A stretch of 64,000 bases of DNA from Bacillus sp. N1-1 (GTDB lineage Bacteria; Bacillota; Bacilli; Bacillales; Guptibacillaceae), in the NCBI RefSeq assembly GCF_009818105.1, contig NZ_CP046564.1, positions 3,968,001-4,032,000 of the forward strand. The letters run 5' to 3'. How positions within the stretch are numbered: the stretch's first letter is position 1; every line of letters begins with the position of its first letter. The position numbers were made by a program, and so were the translations under genes. The notes beneath the pieces were generated by a model. That model was not told where the DNA came from and searched no databases. It saw only the letters and a program-made list of their open reading frames with translations. This document shows positions 9,186 to 17,708 of this stretch, piece after piece.

Positions 9186-10661
9186 CTAGCCTCTAATATA
9201 CTTTTTCACTTCGCTCGGTTGAGGGAAAATCGTTCCGTGGTTCATGATTCCTTTTGGATCAAACGCTTCTTTAAGTTTTTCTAACATATAGTACGCAGAG
9301 CCGTGCTCTTCTTTTGTCCATTCAGAACGGTACTTCCCAATACCATGGTGGTGACACATGGAGCCGCCAAGCTTCAACGTTTCTTCAATAATAATTTGGT
9401 GAATTGGGTGGTGATAAATGCGCATTTCATCTTCTGGTGCACAGTTAATCGTATAGTTGTAAACGAAATACATATTTGTTCCATTTAAGTAGCTGTGAGA
9501 TGAATGACCACCAAGCATTGTGAGCTCGTCTGCACGATCAAATTCATTTTTAATACGTTCAATAACGTTGTTATAAAGCTTCGGAATGGTTTCCCAATCA
9601 GCCGACACTTCTGTTGTAAAGCCATCATGAGTATTGTGATCGACCATATCCTGAATTTCACGCTCGATGCGGCTTTCATCCCAGTTCAAGTTGTTAAACC
9701 ATGATTCGATTTGCGAAGAATCAACCTTCTCAACAATACCGGACTGAAACTTTTCAACCGCTTCTTCAATACCAGCGTTTGTTGCTTCTACAATCCCTTT
9801 AGGGCCTTCTGCCATGAAAATCAACACGCACTTATTTTTATAAAAATGCTCAAAATGCTGTCTTGCATCTTCTTCAGAATACACGCGTGCAACAGAAGGT
9901 CGATAGCCGTTCACCATTACTTCACGTAGCACTTTAATTCCTGTTTCTACATCTTTAATCAAGTAGCCGTGGAACGCATTGTTCTCCGGATTGTGTTTAA
10001 AAATCTTCACCGTTACTTCAGTGATATAACAAAGTGCGCCTTCATTCCCAATCGCAATGTGGCGAATATCCGGGCCACCAGAACGTCTCGGAACGTTTTT
10101 GATTTTTGAAACTTGTCCTTCAGGGAAAACACACTCAAGACCAACAACCATATCTTCAATCGCACCGTATAAAGTAGAAAGCTGACCAATACTTCTTGTT
10201 GAAACAAGGCCACCAAATTGCGCGACTGGCTTGGACTGTGGAGAGTGACCCGTTGTATACCCTAACTTACGAAGTTCATCTTCAAGCGTTTGAAGCTTTA
10301 CGCCAGACTGAACGGTTGCCTGCATGTTGTACGTATCCATTTTAATAATTTCATTCATCTTAGATCCGTCGATAACAATGGTCGTTTCTTTCCAGTTCTC
10401 AAGACCACCCTCAGTACCAGTCTTTCCACTTCTCGGGATCACGTTAATGTTATTTTCATTACAGAACATAAGAAGTGTTTTCACTTCTTCCGTGGAATGC
10501 GGGAAAACAATCGCAAGTGGTGCTGGAACATCAAGTACATTTTTCGTTTTCGCGTACTTTTTGTAGCGATCCGCCGATGCATCGTAAAGCGCCTCTTCAT
10601 TTGTAACGATTTGATCCTCAGATAGTAGAGATTTCAACTCTTCTAATAGGTTTTTCATCAT
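9186..10661 (-). CDS. FAD-linked oxidase (GlcD/AGPS-like)
   Basis: A 491-residue flavoprotein of the FAD_binding_4 / FAD-oxidase_C class. The FAD-binding domain spans about residues 45-230 (PLAIVFPHSTEEVKTLL, RSGKTGTEGG, GHSPQSKPVAQFGGLVST); the C-terminal half contains the conserved HHHGIGKYRSEW and FDPKGIMNHG motifs. The HH-G-GK region resembles alkyldihydroxyacetone-phosphate synthase and glycolate/D-lactate dehydrogenases. It probably oxidises a hydroxy acid or polyol. No membrane segment, so cytosolic. It lies between the SDR and FGGY kinase in a four-gene operon. Substrate unknown. Confidence 0.87.
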   Translation of the reverse strand: MMKNLLEELKSLLSEDQIVTNEEALYDASADRYKKYAKTKNVLDVPAPLAIVFPHSTEEVKTLLMFCNENNINVIPRSGKTGTEGGLENWKETTIVIDGSKMNEIIKMDTYNMQATVQSGVKLQTLEDELRKLGYTTGHSPQSKPVAQFGGLVSTRSIGQLSTLYGAIEDMVVGLECVFPEGQVSKIKNVPRRSGGPDIRHIAIGNEGALCYITEVTVKIFKHNPENNAFHGYLIKDVETGIKVLREVMVNGYRPSVARVYSEEDARQHFEHFYKNKCVLIFMAEGPKGIVEATNAGIEEAVEKFQSGIVEKVDSSQIESWFNNLNWDESRIEREIQDMVDHNTHDGFTTEVSADWETIPKLYNNVIERIKNEFDRADELTMLGGHSSHSYLNGTNMYFVYNYTINCAPEDEMRIYHHPIHQIIIEETLKLGGSMCHHHGIGKYRSEWTKEEHGSAYYMLEKLKEAFDPKGIMNHGTIFPQPSEVKKYIRG

Positions 10662-10697
10662 TCATTCTCCTTTTTCGATATCATATTTTTATAGAAT

Positions 10698-11507
10698 TTA
10701 TCGTACGAGATAGCCGCCGTCGACATTCAGTAGTGTACCGTTAACATAGTTAGACGCGTCAGATGCTAGGAAAACAACCGCCCCCATCAGGTCCTGGATG
10801 TTCCCCCATCGATTCGCCGGAATGTGATCGAGTACGCGCCGGTTGCTTTCAAGATTTTCTCTCGTACTTCTCGTTACGTCAGTTGCAAAATATCCTGGTG
10901 CTATGCCATTAACCTGGATGTTATATTGAGCGAGTTCATCGCAATACGCTTTCGTGAAACCGGCTAGCCCATGCTTTGTAGCTGCATAGGCTGGCGACCA
11001 CTGGCCACCGAGATATGAAAATAAGGAGCAAGTGTTGATAATTTTCCCACTTCGCTGTGGGATCATATACTTAGCTACTTCATGAGACAGCTCAAAAGGC
11101 GCATTCAAGTTAACTGACACCATTTTATCCCAATGTAATCTTGTAAACTTCGTAACGTCTGGTTCGTTTATGTTAATCCCAGCATTATTTACGAGAATAT
11201 CGATTTTACCAAATATGCTTACGCATTCATCTACAATCGCTTTACAAAAACCGTCTTCTGTCAGATTGCCAACCATTAAATGATAGTGAACGCCCTCCGC
11301 TTCAATCAGCTTCCTCGTCTGATCATCGTCTTCTGTCATACTAACGGCAAAGATATTTGCCCCAGCCTTCGCAAGCGCAAGCGCAAACCCCTGACCAATT
11401 CCTGAATTACCACCAGTAATAATGGCTACTTTTCCCTTCAAACTAAAAAAGTTCATATTAAAATCCGTAATGTCATTTATTTCGGGGTTCATCCTCAACC
11501 TTGCCAC
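10698..11507 (-). CDS. SDR-family oxidoreductase
   Basis: A 269-residue classical short-chain dehydrogenase. NAD(P)-binding TGGNSGIGQG lies near residues 32-41, the NNAGIN structural motif follows, then the catalytic Ser (NTCSLFS) and YAATK (Tyr-x-x-x-Lys). The C-terminus (YVNGTLLNVDGGY) is typical of gluconate-5-dehydrogenase or 3-oxoacyl-reductase-like members. First gene of the RpiR-controlled operon; probably interconverts a polyol and a ketose or keto-acid. The start is uncertain: GTG 11507, TTG 11498 and ATG 11492 are all in frame behind GGTGG-type sites. Confidence 0.88.
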   Translation of the reverse strand: MARLRMNPEINDITDFNMNFFSLKGKVAIITGGNSGIGQGFALALAKAGANIFAVSMTEDDDQTRKLIEAEGVHYHLMVGNLTEDGFCKAIVDECVSIFGKIDILVNNAGININEPDVTKFTRLHWDKMVSVNLNAPFELSHEVAKYMIPQRSGKIINTCSLFSYLGGQWSPAYAATKHGLAGFTKAYCDELAQYNIQVNGIAPGYFATDVTRSTRENLESNRRVLDHIPANRWGNIQDLMGAVVFLASDASNYVNGTLLNVDGGYLVR

Positions 11508-11565
11508 CTTTCAGAATGGTTTAACTAGGTTTATTCTAATCTTTCAGAAAATAAAAGGCAAGGAT

Positions 11566-11587
11566 TATTAGAGAAATTTCTCTAATA
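11566..11587. promoter_or_regulatory. Perfect 22-bp palindrome, putative RpiR operator
   Basis: TATTAGAGAAA followed directly by its exact reverse complement. It is centred about 70 nt upstream of the SDR start codon, at the head of the operon that ends with an RpiR-type regulator. The GAAATTTC core is the kind of site used by RpiR-family proteins. The role is inferred. Confidence 0.55.
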
Positions 11588-11681
11588 TTAATAATATATG
11601 ATTTAATATAAGAAAATTTTCCTTTAAATCATTTGAAAATGCTAAGCTAGCTTCCTTTACAAAACTCCTTTTTTATAATTA

Positions 11682-11721
11682 AAAAAGCAACTACTCTATT
11701 AAATAAAGTAGTTGCTTTCAG
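11682..11721 (-). terminator. Terminator after M14 carboxypeptidase gene
   Basis: AAAGCAACTAC and GTAGTTGCTTT form an 11-bp stem with a 13-nt loop; the minus-strand side ends in TTTTTT. It lies 33 nt past the stop of the M14 gene. Confidence 0.75.
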
Positions 11722-11753
11722 TTAATATCTTTTAGCGGAGTATCGCTTCTCCC

Positions 11754-12806
11754 TTACTCCCCATCATAATTACTATCAGGAAGCGTATCCCAGAAAGACG
11801 TATCCGCTGAATCAATCGAATTATCCGCAAGCGCATTAAGACTTGCCTTCATCGCCGTTACGGCCTGTTGGATTAGGTAACCATTGCTCTTCTGCCCGAG
11901 AACATAGTCCTCACGATAATGATCGGCCATGCCGCGCATTTCAAAAAGAAGCGTTGCAATACCATACTCCATCGCTAGTCCGTTGCGACTAATCGTCGGT
12001 GCACTTCCACCTGGATATTTCGAAAGCAGTCCATATCCTTTGGCTTCTACCGCGTTATATACGACAGCACCAAGTTCCTTCGACTGTTCCACGACTTCCG
12101 GATCGACAGTCTCATTTGTTGGATACAAAATCGATCCCGACACCAATTCGCCAGTGTCACCGAGTGTTGTTTGAGTCCCTTGATGATGCAGGTCAATCAT
12201 ATAATCCGGAGAATATTTTTGTAGCACATTTTCATGAAGCGCCTTCGTTTCAGGCTGTTCGCGATCGACATGGTCACGATTAAGATCAACTTCGTTGGCG
12301 TTATAGCGCGTATGCGTACCAGAAACATAGTCTTCTAATGAAAAATTCACATCACCTTCTGCCCCGTCGACATTTAGTCGTGGCGCGATCAACACATTCA
12401 CGTTATCAAGGATGTTTTGCACGTCTTTTCCGTTCGATGATAAATACTTAATCACCTCAAGCGCGCCTTCGGTTGTTAACGTTTCATTCCCATGCTGCTG
12501 CGTTAGGAATAGAATCGTTGGGTTATCTGGATTCATGTTGCCAAACTTCGCAAGGTAAAGATCCCTTCCTTTAACAGACTGACCGTATACCTCAAGCTCC
12601 AGCGCTTCAGAACGCTGCTCAATTTTTTCTAAAAAGCTCACCATCTCTTCATATGAATGCAGACGCTCATTCTTGATCGTTTCATTGCCACCATAGTTTG
12701 GCCCATTCGCTCCATTCGCTCCAGCTAGCGCGGTATTTCCTGTTAAAAAGGATCCAGACACTAGCATCGTTCCTGCCACTGTTAACGTTAGAATTTGTTT
12801 TTTCAC
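11754..12806 (-). CDS. Secreted M14 zinc carboxypeptidase (paralog 1)
   Basis: A 350-residue exported metallocarboxypeptidase. AGGAGG lies 6 nt before the GTG at 12806 and only 3 nt before an ATG at 12809, so GTG is the more likely start. Signal peptide about residues 1-30. The mature domain shows the zinc ligands HGNE and DLHHQGT, the substrate-binding NRDHVD, and the general-base Glu in LLFEMRG. The family cleaves C-terminal residues from peptides. It lies 62 nt downstream of a second M14 gene on the same strand and is most similar to the third paralog at 60155-61189 (shared THTRYNAN-type, DLNRDHV, FLTQQHGNE and GQKSNGYL stretches). Confidence 0.9.
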   Translation of the reverse strand: MKKQILTLTVAGTMLVSGSFLTGNTALAGANGANGPNYGGNETIKNERLHSYEEMVSFLEKIEQRSEALELEVYGQSVKGRDLYLAKFGNMNPDNPTILFLTQQHGNETLTTEGALEVIKYLSSNGKDVQNILDNVNVLIAPRLNVDGAEGDVNFSLEDYVSGTHTRYNANEVDLNRDHVDREQPETKALHENVLQKYSPDYMIDLHHQGTQTTLGDTGELVSGSILYPTNETVDPEVVEQSKELGAVVYNAVEAKGYGLLSKYPGGSAPTISRNGLAMEYGIATLLFEMRGMADHYREDYVLGQKSNGYLIQQAVTAMKASLNALADNSIDSADTSFWDTLPDSNYDGE

Positions 12807-12868
12807 CATTATCCTCCTAAAAATCACAATCGCTATTTTTGTTTCCGCTTACATTTCGTCACAATCTC

Positions 12869-14056
12869 CTACCGTTCTGTTAATGGAATCTCATCATACG
12901 CTTCAGGATTAATCTCATAAACATCTCCGCTCGTCACGCCATCAATAATCCCATAAAGCCCAATTTCAACGGCCTTAATCAGTCTACCTTTTTCCTTCTG
13001 ACCGTAGCTTTGCGTTTGTCCCGTCACTTCAAATAGCACCGTGCCGCTTCCATTAAGAGCGAATGAACCAAGTGCCGTTCCTGGTAAATCCAAACCTTGC
13101 GGATAGAGCGTAATATTATCAAATGGTGAATCGCCTCGCTCCTGTAGGGCGTTATAAACCGAAACATTTAATTGCTTTGAGAAATCACCATCGTATGTAT
13201 CGGCATACTCACGATATTTCGCGCCCTCTTCACTGTCTGGATCTGGAACAAAATCTCCTGAAATCGAGAGCGTCACTTTATCATCCGTTCCCTCAACGAA
13301 ATATTCTCCTTGATGATGCAAGTCAACAAACACATCGACTTTACCAAACTCACTCGTTAGCCCTTTATACACATCACGAACGGTTTGCGCTTCAGGTGTA
13401 ATGTACCAGCCAGGATTCGAAGAGTTACTTGGAAAATCTTCCGGTTGTGGTACATAATCAAGATCCGGATTAAAGTCCCGATTCACATCAAAACCTGGAT
13501 TTGATGCATAGTCCCAATATTGATTTGTATACGTGTAGTAGTTCCATGATGGGGACGCACTAGCGAGCTGAGGAAAATCATTTACGACCTCACTCCACGA
13601 CATGTCATTGCCACGACGATTTAACTCTGTCGCATCCGGATTCACCATTGGCATCGCGACAATGGTTACTTCCTCACGTATTTTTTTAGCTTCTGGCGAA
13701 TTCGAGCCAAGCTGCTGCAGTAAATTCAATAGTGCTGCCGTACCCGTCTTTTCGTTTCCATGAATCTCACTTTGGACGAAAATGACTTTGTCTCCTGAAC
13801 CAACCGTTGCTGTATAAATTTCACGGCCTAGATTCGAATAACCAGCCACTTCCACATTCACCTGTCCCTGGCTGCTCCGATCAATTTGCTGAAGCTTTTT
13901 GCTGAGCTCCGCATGACTAATAAAACCAGAGATTGCGTATTCCTGACTTTGCGCTTGAACAGGTTTGTCGTTCGGCGCTGCCATTGTAGAACTAGCAAAG
14001 ACGGATGAAAGTAAAAGCGTGCTACATAAGACGGTTAACTTCTTTTTTCGACTCAT
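12869..14056 (-). CDS. Secreted M14 zinc carboxypeptidase (paralog 2)
   Basis: A 395-residue exported M14 peptidase, divergent in sequence from its neighbour. Start ATG 14056, behind GAGGAGG; 29 extra upstream codons have no ribosome site. Signal peptide about residues 1-26 (LCSTLLLSSVFASSTMA). Zinc motifs SEIHGNEKTGT and DLHHQGE, the substrate-binding NRDFNPDLD and the catalytic Glu in VLFEVTGQ are visible. A long insertion with aromatic and Asn-rich sequence (WNYYTYTNQYWDYASNP) precedes NRDF. Probably nutritional proteolysis together with paralog 1, with which it may be co-transcribed. Confidence 0.9.
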   Translation of the reverse strand: MSRKKKLTVLCSTLLLSSVFASSTMAAPNDKPVQAQSQEYAISGFISHAELSKKLQQIDRSSQGQVNVEVAGYSNLGREIYTATVGSGDKVIFVQSEIHGNEKTGTAALLNLLQQLGSNSPEAKKIREEVTIVAMPMVNPDATELNRRGNDMSWSEVVNDFPQLASASPSWNYYTYTNQYWDYASNPGFDVNRDFNPDLDYVPQPEDFPSNSSNPGWYITPEAQTVRDVYKGLTSEFGKVDVFVDLHHQGEYFVEGTDDKVTLSISGDFVPDPDSEEGAKYREYADTYDGDFSKQLNVSVYNALQERGDSPFDNITLYPQGLDLPGTALGSFALNGSGTVLFEVTGQTQSYGQKEKGRLIKAVEIGLYGIIDGVTSGDVYEINPEAYDEIPLTER

Positions 14057-14579
14057 TTCATTCCTCCTCGATTTTAATAGACTGTACAAAGTAGTCATTC
14101 TCTTTCCGCTACCTGAAGCCCTGTTGATTGCCCGTAAAACCAATCGTTTGAACTAAGGTAGTTTTACGAAATAGTTCCTTTTACATAGGAAAAAGGCATC
14201 CAGATCTAAAGTGAAAAAGGACGTTAGATGGAGATCAGAGATTCTACTCTACAAACTTTTGATTCTAAAAACCTAATAAGTTCTATTAAAAATGTCGATA
14301 TAAAGAGTATAAAAGAAGGAAGATCCTGTCTGATATGGTATCCTGGTAAAATATTCATATTAAGATTCTAAATGGAGATCGATAAAAAAGAGAAGTAGCA
14401 ATTCAGATGCTACAACAAATGGATACAAGCTAAGAGAATATTTTCCGATGGTCGTTTTCATCAGTCAATTTCTTGCTTGTCCATTTTAATAAGATCAAAG
14501 AAATTCACTAATAGAGAGCGCGGTGAATTTCAAACAACATTCTGGTAGAGGTAAGGGCGTTTGAAAGGGGAAAGTCTTG
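14057..14579. other. Gene-free divergent intergenic region
   Basis: About 520 bp between the leftward M14 genes and the rightward histidine kinase. It is AT-rich and presumably holds both promoters. I see no convincing ORF, RNA, operator or hairpin in it. Confidence 0.5.
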
Positions 14580-16163
14580 ATGAAATTTGACGCATATATA
14601 CAAAAATCAAAAGAGAATTGTGCCAACATATACGGTTTGAAACCAGAGGAGATTCCTTTTTTAAAGGTTTCCCTTGCACCAGAACAACTCGAGGCTCGAA
14701 AACGTCAATTTGAACCGATTCGAATCATCATCCAACAATTTATGCAAAAAATATTAACCTACACTTCAGAAACACCTATCCTTGTCGTTGCGACCGACGG
14801 AGAAGGATACGTCCTCGATCTACATGGAGATCAAATAATACATGAGATGGTGGAAATGTTAGGTATCACGAAAGGAGTTCGCTTTGCTGAAAAGGATGTT
14901 GGAACAAATTCTGTTTCGCTTGCACTAACATACGGAGAACCGTTTCAATTAATTGGAAACGATCATTACCATCACTGCCTTGAAGGGATCGCGTGTTTTT
15001 CAGCTCCATTTTCGTATGGAGAGGCAGGCACCGTCTCTCTTATGACGACAAAAGAATATGCAACTCCCTTTTATCTCGGATTATTGTCTTCAACAGTCGA
15101 TGCCATTGAAAGAGAGATAAAAGTTCAGCTTCAAAATGAACGCTTTCACCTTATGAATCAAGTCTTAATGAATGCTACTCCACTTGGCATTGTTATGACG
15201 AATCAATTCGGAGAAATTCGAGAAATGAATGAAAGCGCCGAAAGAATCACCGGGTGGCTCGAGACAGAATTAATATCTAAAAACATTGAGATCATTCCAG
15301 AATTAAAATCATTCATTCGACAAGTCCTTCATGACAAAAGGAAATTGGAAAATATAGAAGTGATCTTTTCACAAGGTGAAATAGCTTGCCTGTTAGATGT
15401 AATGCCTCTCTTTGACCGGTTTGATCAATTTATCGGCGTTTTCGCGCAGTTTCGAGATATGCAATCGTATTACGACCTTCAAAAACGGGTCGTTCAGTCC
15501 GAGAAACTATCAGCCATTGGAAAATTAGGGGCAGGATTTGCTCATGAAATTCGTAACCCATTAACCTCCATTATCGGATTGACGCAGCTAATGGATGAAC
15601 TGCCAGACGAGAAACAGCGAGAACATCGCAAAATCATTAAGTCAGAGCTTGAACGCATGCGTCATCTCGTCGACCAATTTGTAATGCTAGGAAAAGTACA
15701 GGTAAGTCAAAAAAATCCAGAAAACCTACAGCGTATCATACAAGATACGGTATGCCTGATGAAGAGCTATGCCCGTGAAAACCAAGTAACACTTCATCTT
15801 CAGTCCGCTAGCTCGAATCCTATCCTTTCGATCGATGGCTCTCAAATCAAACAAGTTCTTATCAACTTTATCAAGAATGCGATTGAAGCCCAGCCAGATG
15901 GTGGGTACGTTCGGATTTCATTATATCCGAACACTTCGTCTATGACAGTAAAGATCATAGACGCTGGGCCCGGCATGTCACCACAAATGCTGGATCAACT
16001 AGGTTCGCCTTTTATTAGTACAAAAGAAGATGGACTCGGAATGGGACTGGCGATTAGCCTTGATCTTATTAAAGCCCATCATGGAACATATACGATTCAC
16101 TCAACAGAAGGTGAGGGAACAACGGTAGAGTTTACACTTCCTCTGTATAATGCAGAAGGATGA
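14580..16163 (+). CDS. Orphan GAF-PAS sensor histidine kinase
   Basis: A 527-residue cytosolic kinase. ATG at 14580 is taken; an in-frame TTG directly before it at 14577 is equally well spaced from AAAGGGG. Residues about 55-190 resemble the sensor region of AcoR-type sigma-54 activators (KDVGTNSVSLAL, HYHHCLEGIACFSAPF). A PAS domain follows (about 195-300), then HisKA with the phospho-acceptor in AHEIRNPLTS, and HATPase_c with NFIKNAIEA, DAGPGM and GLGMGLAIS. No transmembrane segment is visible, so it senses a cytosolic signal. NtrB/KinE-like. No response regulator is adjacent; a sporulation-type phosphorelay target is possible but unproven. Confidence 0.88.
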   Translation: MKFDAYIQKSKENCANIYGLKPEEIPFLKVSLAPEQLEARKRQFEPIRIIIQQFMQKILTYTSETPILVVATDGEGYVLDLHGDQIIHEMVEMLGITKGVRFAEKDVGTNSVSLALTYGEPFQLIGNDHYHHCLEGIACFSAPFSYGEAGTVSLMTTKEYATPFYLGLLSSTVDAIEREIKVQLQNERFHLMNQVLMNATPLGIVMTNQFGEIREMNESAERITGWLETELISKNIEIIPELKSFIRQVLHDKRKLENIEVIFSQGEIACLLDVMPLFDRFDQFIGVFAQFRDMQSYYDLQKRVVQSEKLSAIGKLGAGFAHEIRNPLTSIIGLTQLMDELPDEKQREHRKIIKSELERMRHLVDQFVMLGKVQVSQKNPENLQRIIQDTVCLMKSYARENQVTLHLQSASSNPILSIDGSQIKQVLINFIKNAIEAQPDGGYVRISLYPNTSSMTVKIIDAGPGMSPQMLDQLGSPFISTKEDGLGMGLAISLDLIKAHHGTYTIHSTEGEGTTVEFTLPLYNAEG

Positions 16164-16186
16164 TGCTACCTATCTTTCATAAAGCG

Positions 16187-16218
16187 AAAACCAGGTGGGC
16201 TAGCTTACCTGGTTTTTT
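16187..16218 (+). terminator. Terminator after histidine kinase
   Basis: AAAACCAGGT and ACCTGGTTTT form a 10-bp stem followed by TT, 24 nt past the stop codon. Confidence 0.75.
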
Positions 16219-16287
16219 AAGTTTTAATCAAGATGCCGTAAAAGAGATGATTATCCAATTGACCTCCTGAATACAATAGAATAAACC

Positions 16288-16311
16288 ATTATTATCATTA
16301 TTGATAATAAT
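16288..16311. promoter_or_regulatory. 10-4-10 inverted repeat, putative operator
   Basis: ATTATTATCA, 4-nt spacer, TGATAATAAT, a perfect repeat only 18 nt upstream of the start codon of the winged-helix regulator. The position suits autoregulation of the regulator-protease pair. Confidence 0.5.
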
Positions 16312-16329
16312 AGCAATAAAGGAGAGCTT

Positions 16330-16878
16330 ATGAGTCAATCCAAAGCAGACATCATTTTGCATCCAGTCCGAATGAAGATCATCCAATACCTCGCAAAAGG
16401 CGATGCAACCGGCTATGAAATCGTAACAGGTTTGCCTCAAATTCCACAGGCAACGCTCTATCGTCACCTGAATATCTTAAATAAGGAACACATTATAGCC
16501 GTTATTGATGAAAAGCAAATTCGAGGAGCAGTGGAAAAGACGTATTCGCTTCAAAAAGATGGCGCCCGAATTAACGCTGGTGATTTTAAAAATATGAGTG
16601 AAGAAGAGCAAATGCAGTTGTTAACCACCCTCTACTTTGACTTACTAAACAAAACCGAAGATTACATTAAAAGTGAGAATACGATCGAAAAAGATCCTTT
16701 TGGTTTTAATCGGGTCGAACTCCATTTGACGGAAGACGAGTTCCACAACATGCGAAACGATCTCATTGGAGTCTATAAGAAATACAATGATCGGAAAACG
16801 ACCAGGGAAAAGCGAACCATCCATATGACTCAGATTTTCCTGCCGGAACCCGGTGAAAAGTGGAACGAAGGAGAGTGA
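16330..16878 (+). CDS. Winged-helix (ArsR-like) transcriptional regulator
   Basis: A 182-residue regulator with an N-terminal winged helix-turn-helix of the HTH_20 type (about residues 5-85; ILHPVRMKIIQYLAKG, TLYRHLNILNKEHII) and an acidic helical C-terminal region of unknown ligand. No Cys-rich metal site is visible. Ribosome site AGGAGAG at 16319-16325. The CPBP protease gene starts 8 nt after its stop, so the two form an operon; a perfect inverted repeat sits in its leader. It probably controls its own operon. The ligand is unknown. Confidence 0.8.
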   Translation: MSQSKADIILHPVRMKIIQYLAKGDATGYEIVTGLPQIPQATLYRHLNILNKEHIIAVIDEKQIRGAVEKTYSLQKDGARINAGDFKNMSEEEQMQLLTTLYFDLLNKTEDYIKSENTIEKDPFGFNRVELHLTEDEFHNMRNDLIGVYKKYNDRKTTREKRTIHMTQIFLPEPGEKWNEGE

Positions 16879-16885
16879 ATGTAGG

Positions 16886-17605
16886 ATGAAAAAAATCTTA
16901 CCACTAAGTGCACTGTTAGCCATTCTTGGCGCAATTGGCGGATACTTTGTTGCGCAAGGTTTGGATCTCGGCGGGAGCCTGGAAATCCCTGATGAAAGCA
17001 TGCTCACCCTAGCTCTAACCATTCAAGCAGGAATCATCACTTTCGTCCTCAGTCTGATCGGCTTGCTGCTACAAAAAAAGACTCCCTTTCAGCTAAGCGA
17101 TAAAACGAAGGCACGCAGAGGCGCAGGTCTTGCGGTTTTATTTGGACTTCTTACAGGATTTATCATTATCGCAGGTGATGCCTCCCTTTTTTCAAAATTT
17201 CTTCCGGAGTTAGAAACGAATCCGCCAGCTTTTTCGTTATCAGGCTTACTCGGGGGCGTTTTTTATGGAGGTGTTGTGGAAGAAGTCATGATGCGCTTAT
17301 TCGGCATGACGCTAATCATTTTTCTCATTAGCAAAATCCGAAAAGGGAAAAACCCATCGAATCCATCCTATTGGATCGCTATTATTCTAACAAGCCTCCT
17401 CTTTGCAGTCGGTCATCTACCAGCAAATGCATTAATCTTTGGAAAGTTAAGCTTTATTGTTACAACAAGAGCGCTCATCCTAAACGGCATTGGTGGCATG
17501 TTTTTCGGGTATCTTTATTGGAAATATGGCTTCTGGTTTAGCTTACTCTCCCATATGGTTGCGCATATTGGGATGCAGGTGATTTTTATACCGATGTTTT
17601 ATTAG
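16886..17605 (+). CDS. CPBP family intramembrane metalloprotease
   Basis: A 239-residue polytopic membrane protein. Start ATG 16886 (MKKILPLSA), preceded by AAGGAGAG; the frame is open further upstream but overlaps the regulator. The CAAX-protease/bacteriocin-processing signature is present: VVEEVMMRLF (Glu-Glu-x-x-x-Arg) near residues 131-140 and the second motif AVGHLPAN near 173-180. Such proteins cleave prenylated or membrane peptides, and some give self-immunity to bacteriocins. Operon partner of the winged-helix regulator. A link to the bacteriocin cluster 9 kb away is not supported by linkage. Confidence 0.85.
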   Translation: MKKILPLSALLAILGAIGGYFVAQGLDLGGSLEIPDESMLTLALTIQAGIITFVLSLIGLLLQKKTPFQLSDKTKARRGAGLAVLFGLLTGFIIIAGDASLFSKFLPELETNPPAFSLSGLLGGVFYGGVVEEVMMRLFGMTLIIFLISKIRKGKNPSNPSYWIAIILTSLLFAVGHLPANALIFGKLSFIVTTRALILNGIGGMFFGYLYWKYGFWFSLLSHMVAHIGMQVIFIPMFY

Positions 17606-17644
17606 GAAGACTACCAACATGTCACAAACGTACTAAAAAGGAAA

Positions 17645-17688
17645 AACCAGGTAACCTAATCAATAAACAGGTTACCTGGTTTTTTGAG
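17645..17688. terminator. Bidirectional terminator
   Basis: AAAAACCAGGTAACCT and AGGTTACCTGGTTTTT form a long stem with poly-A/poly-T flanks between convergent genes. Confidence 0.8.
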
Positions 17689-17708
17689 CATTTTTTGACC
17701 CTCATTTT

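Noticed and set aside
16886..17605. CPBP protease as part of the bacteriocin system
   Set aside because: Such proteases can act in bacteriocin immunity, but this gene is 9 kb away in another operon with its own regulator.
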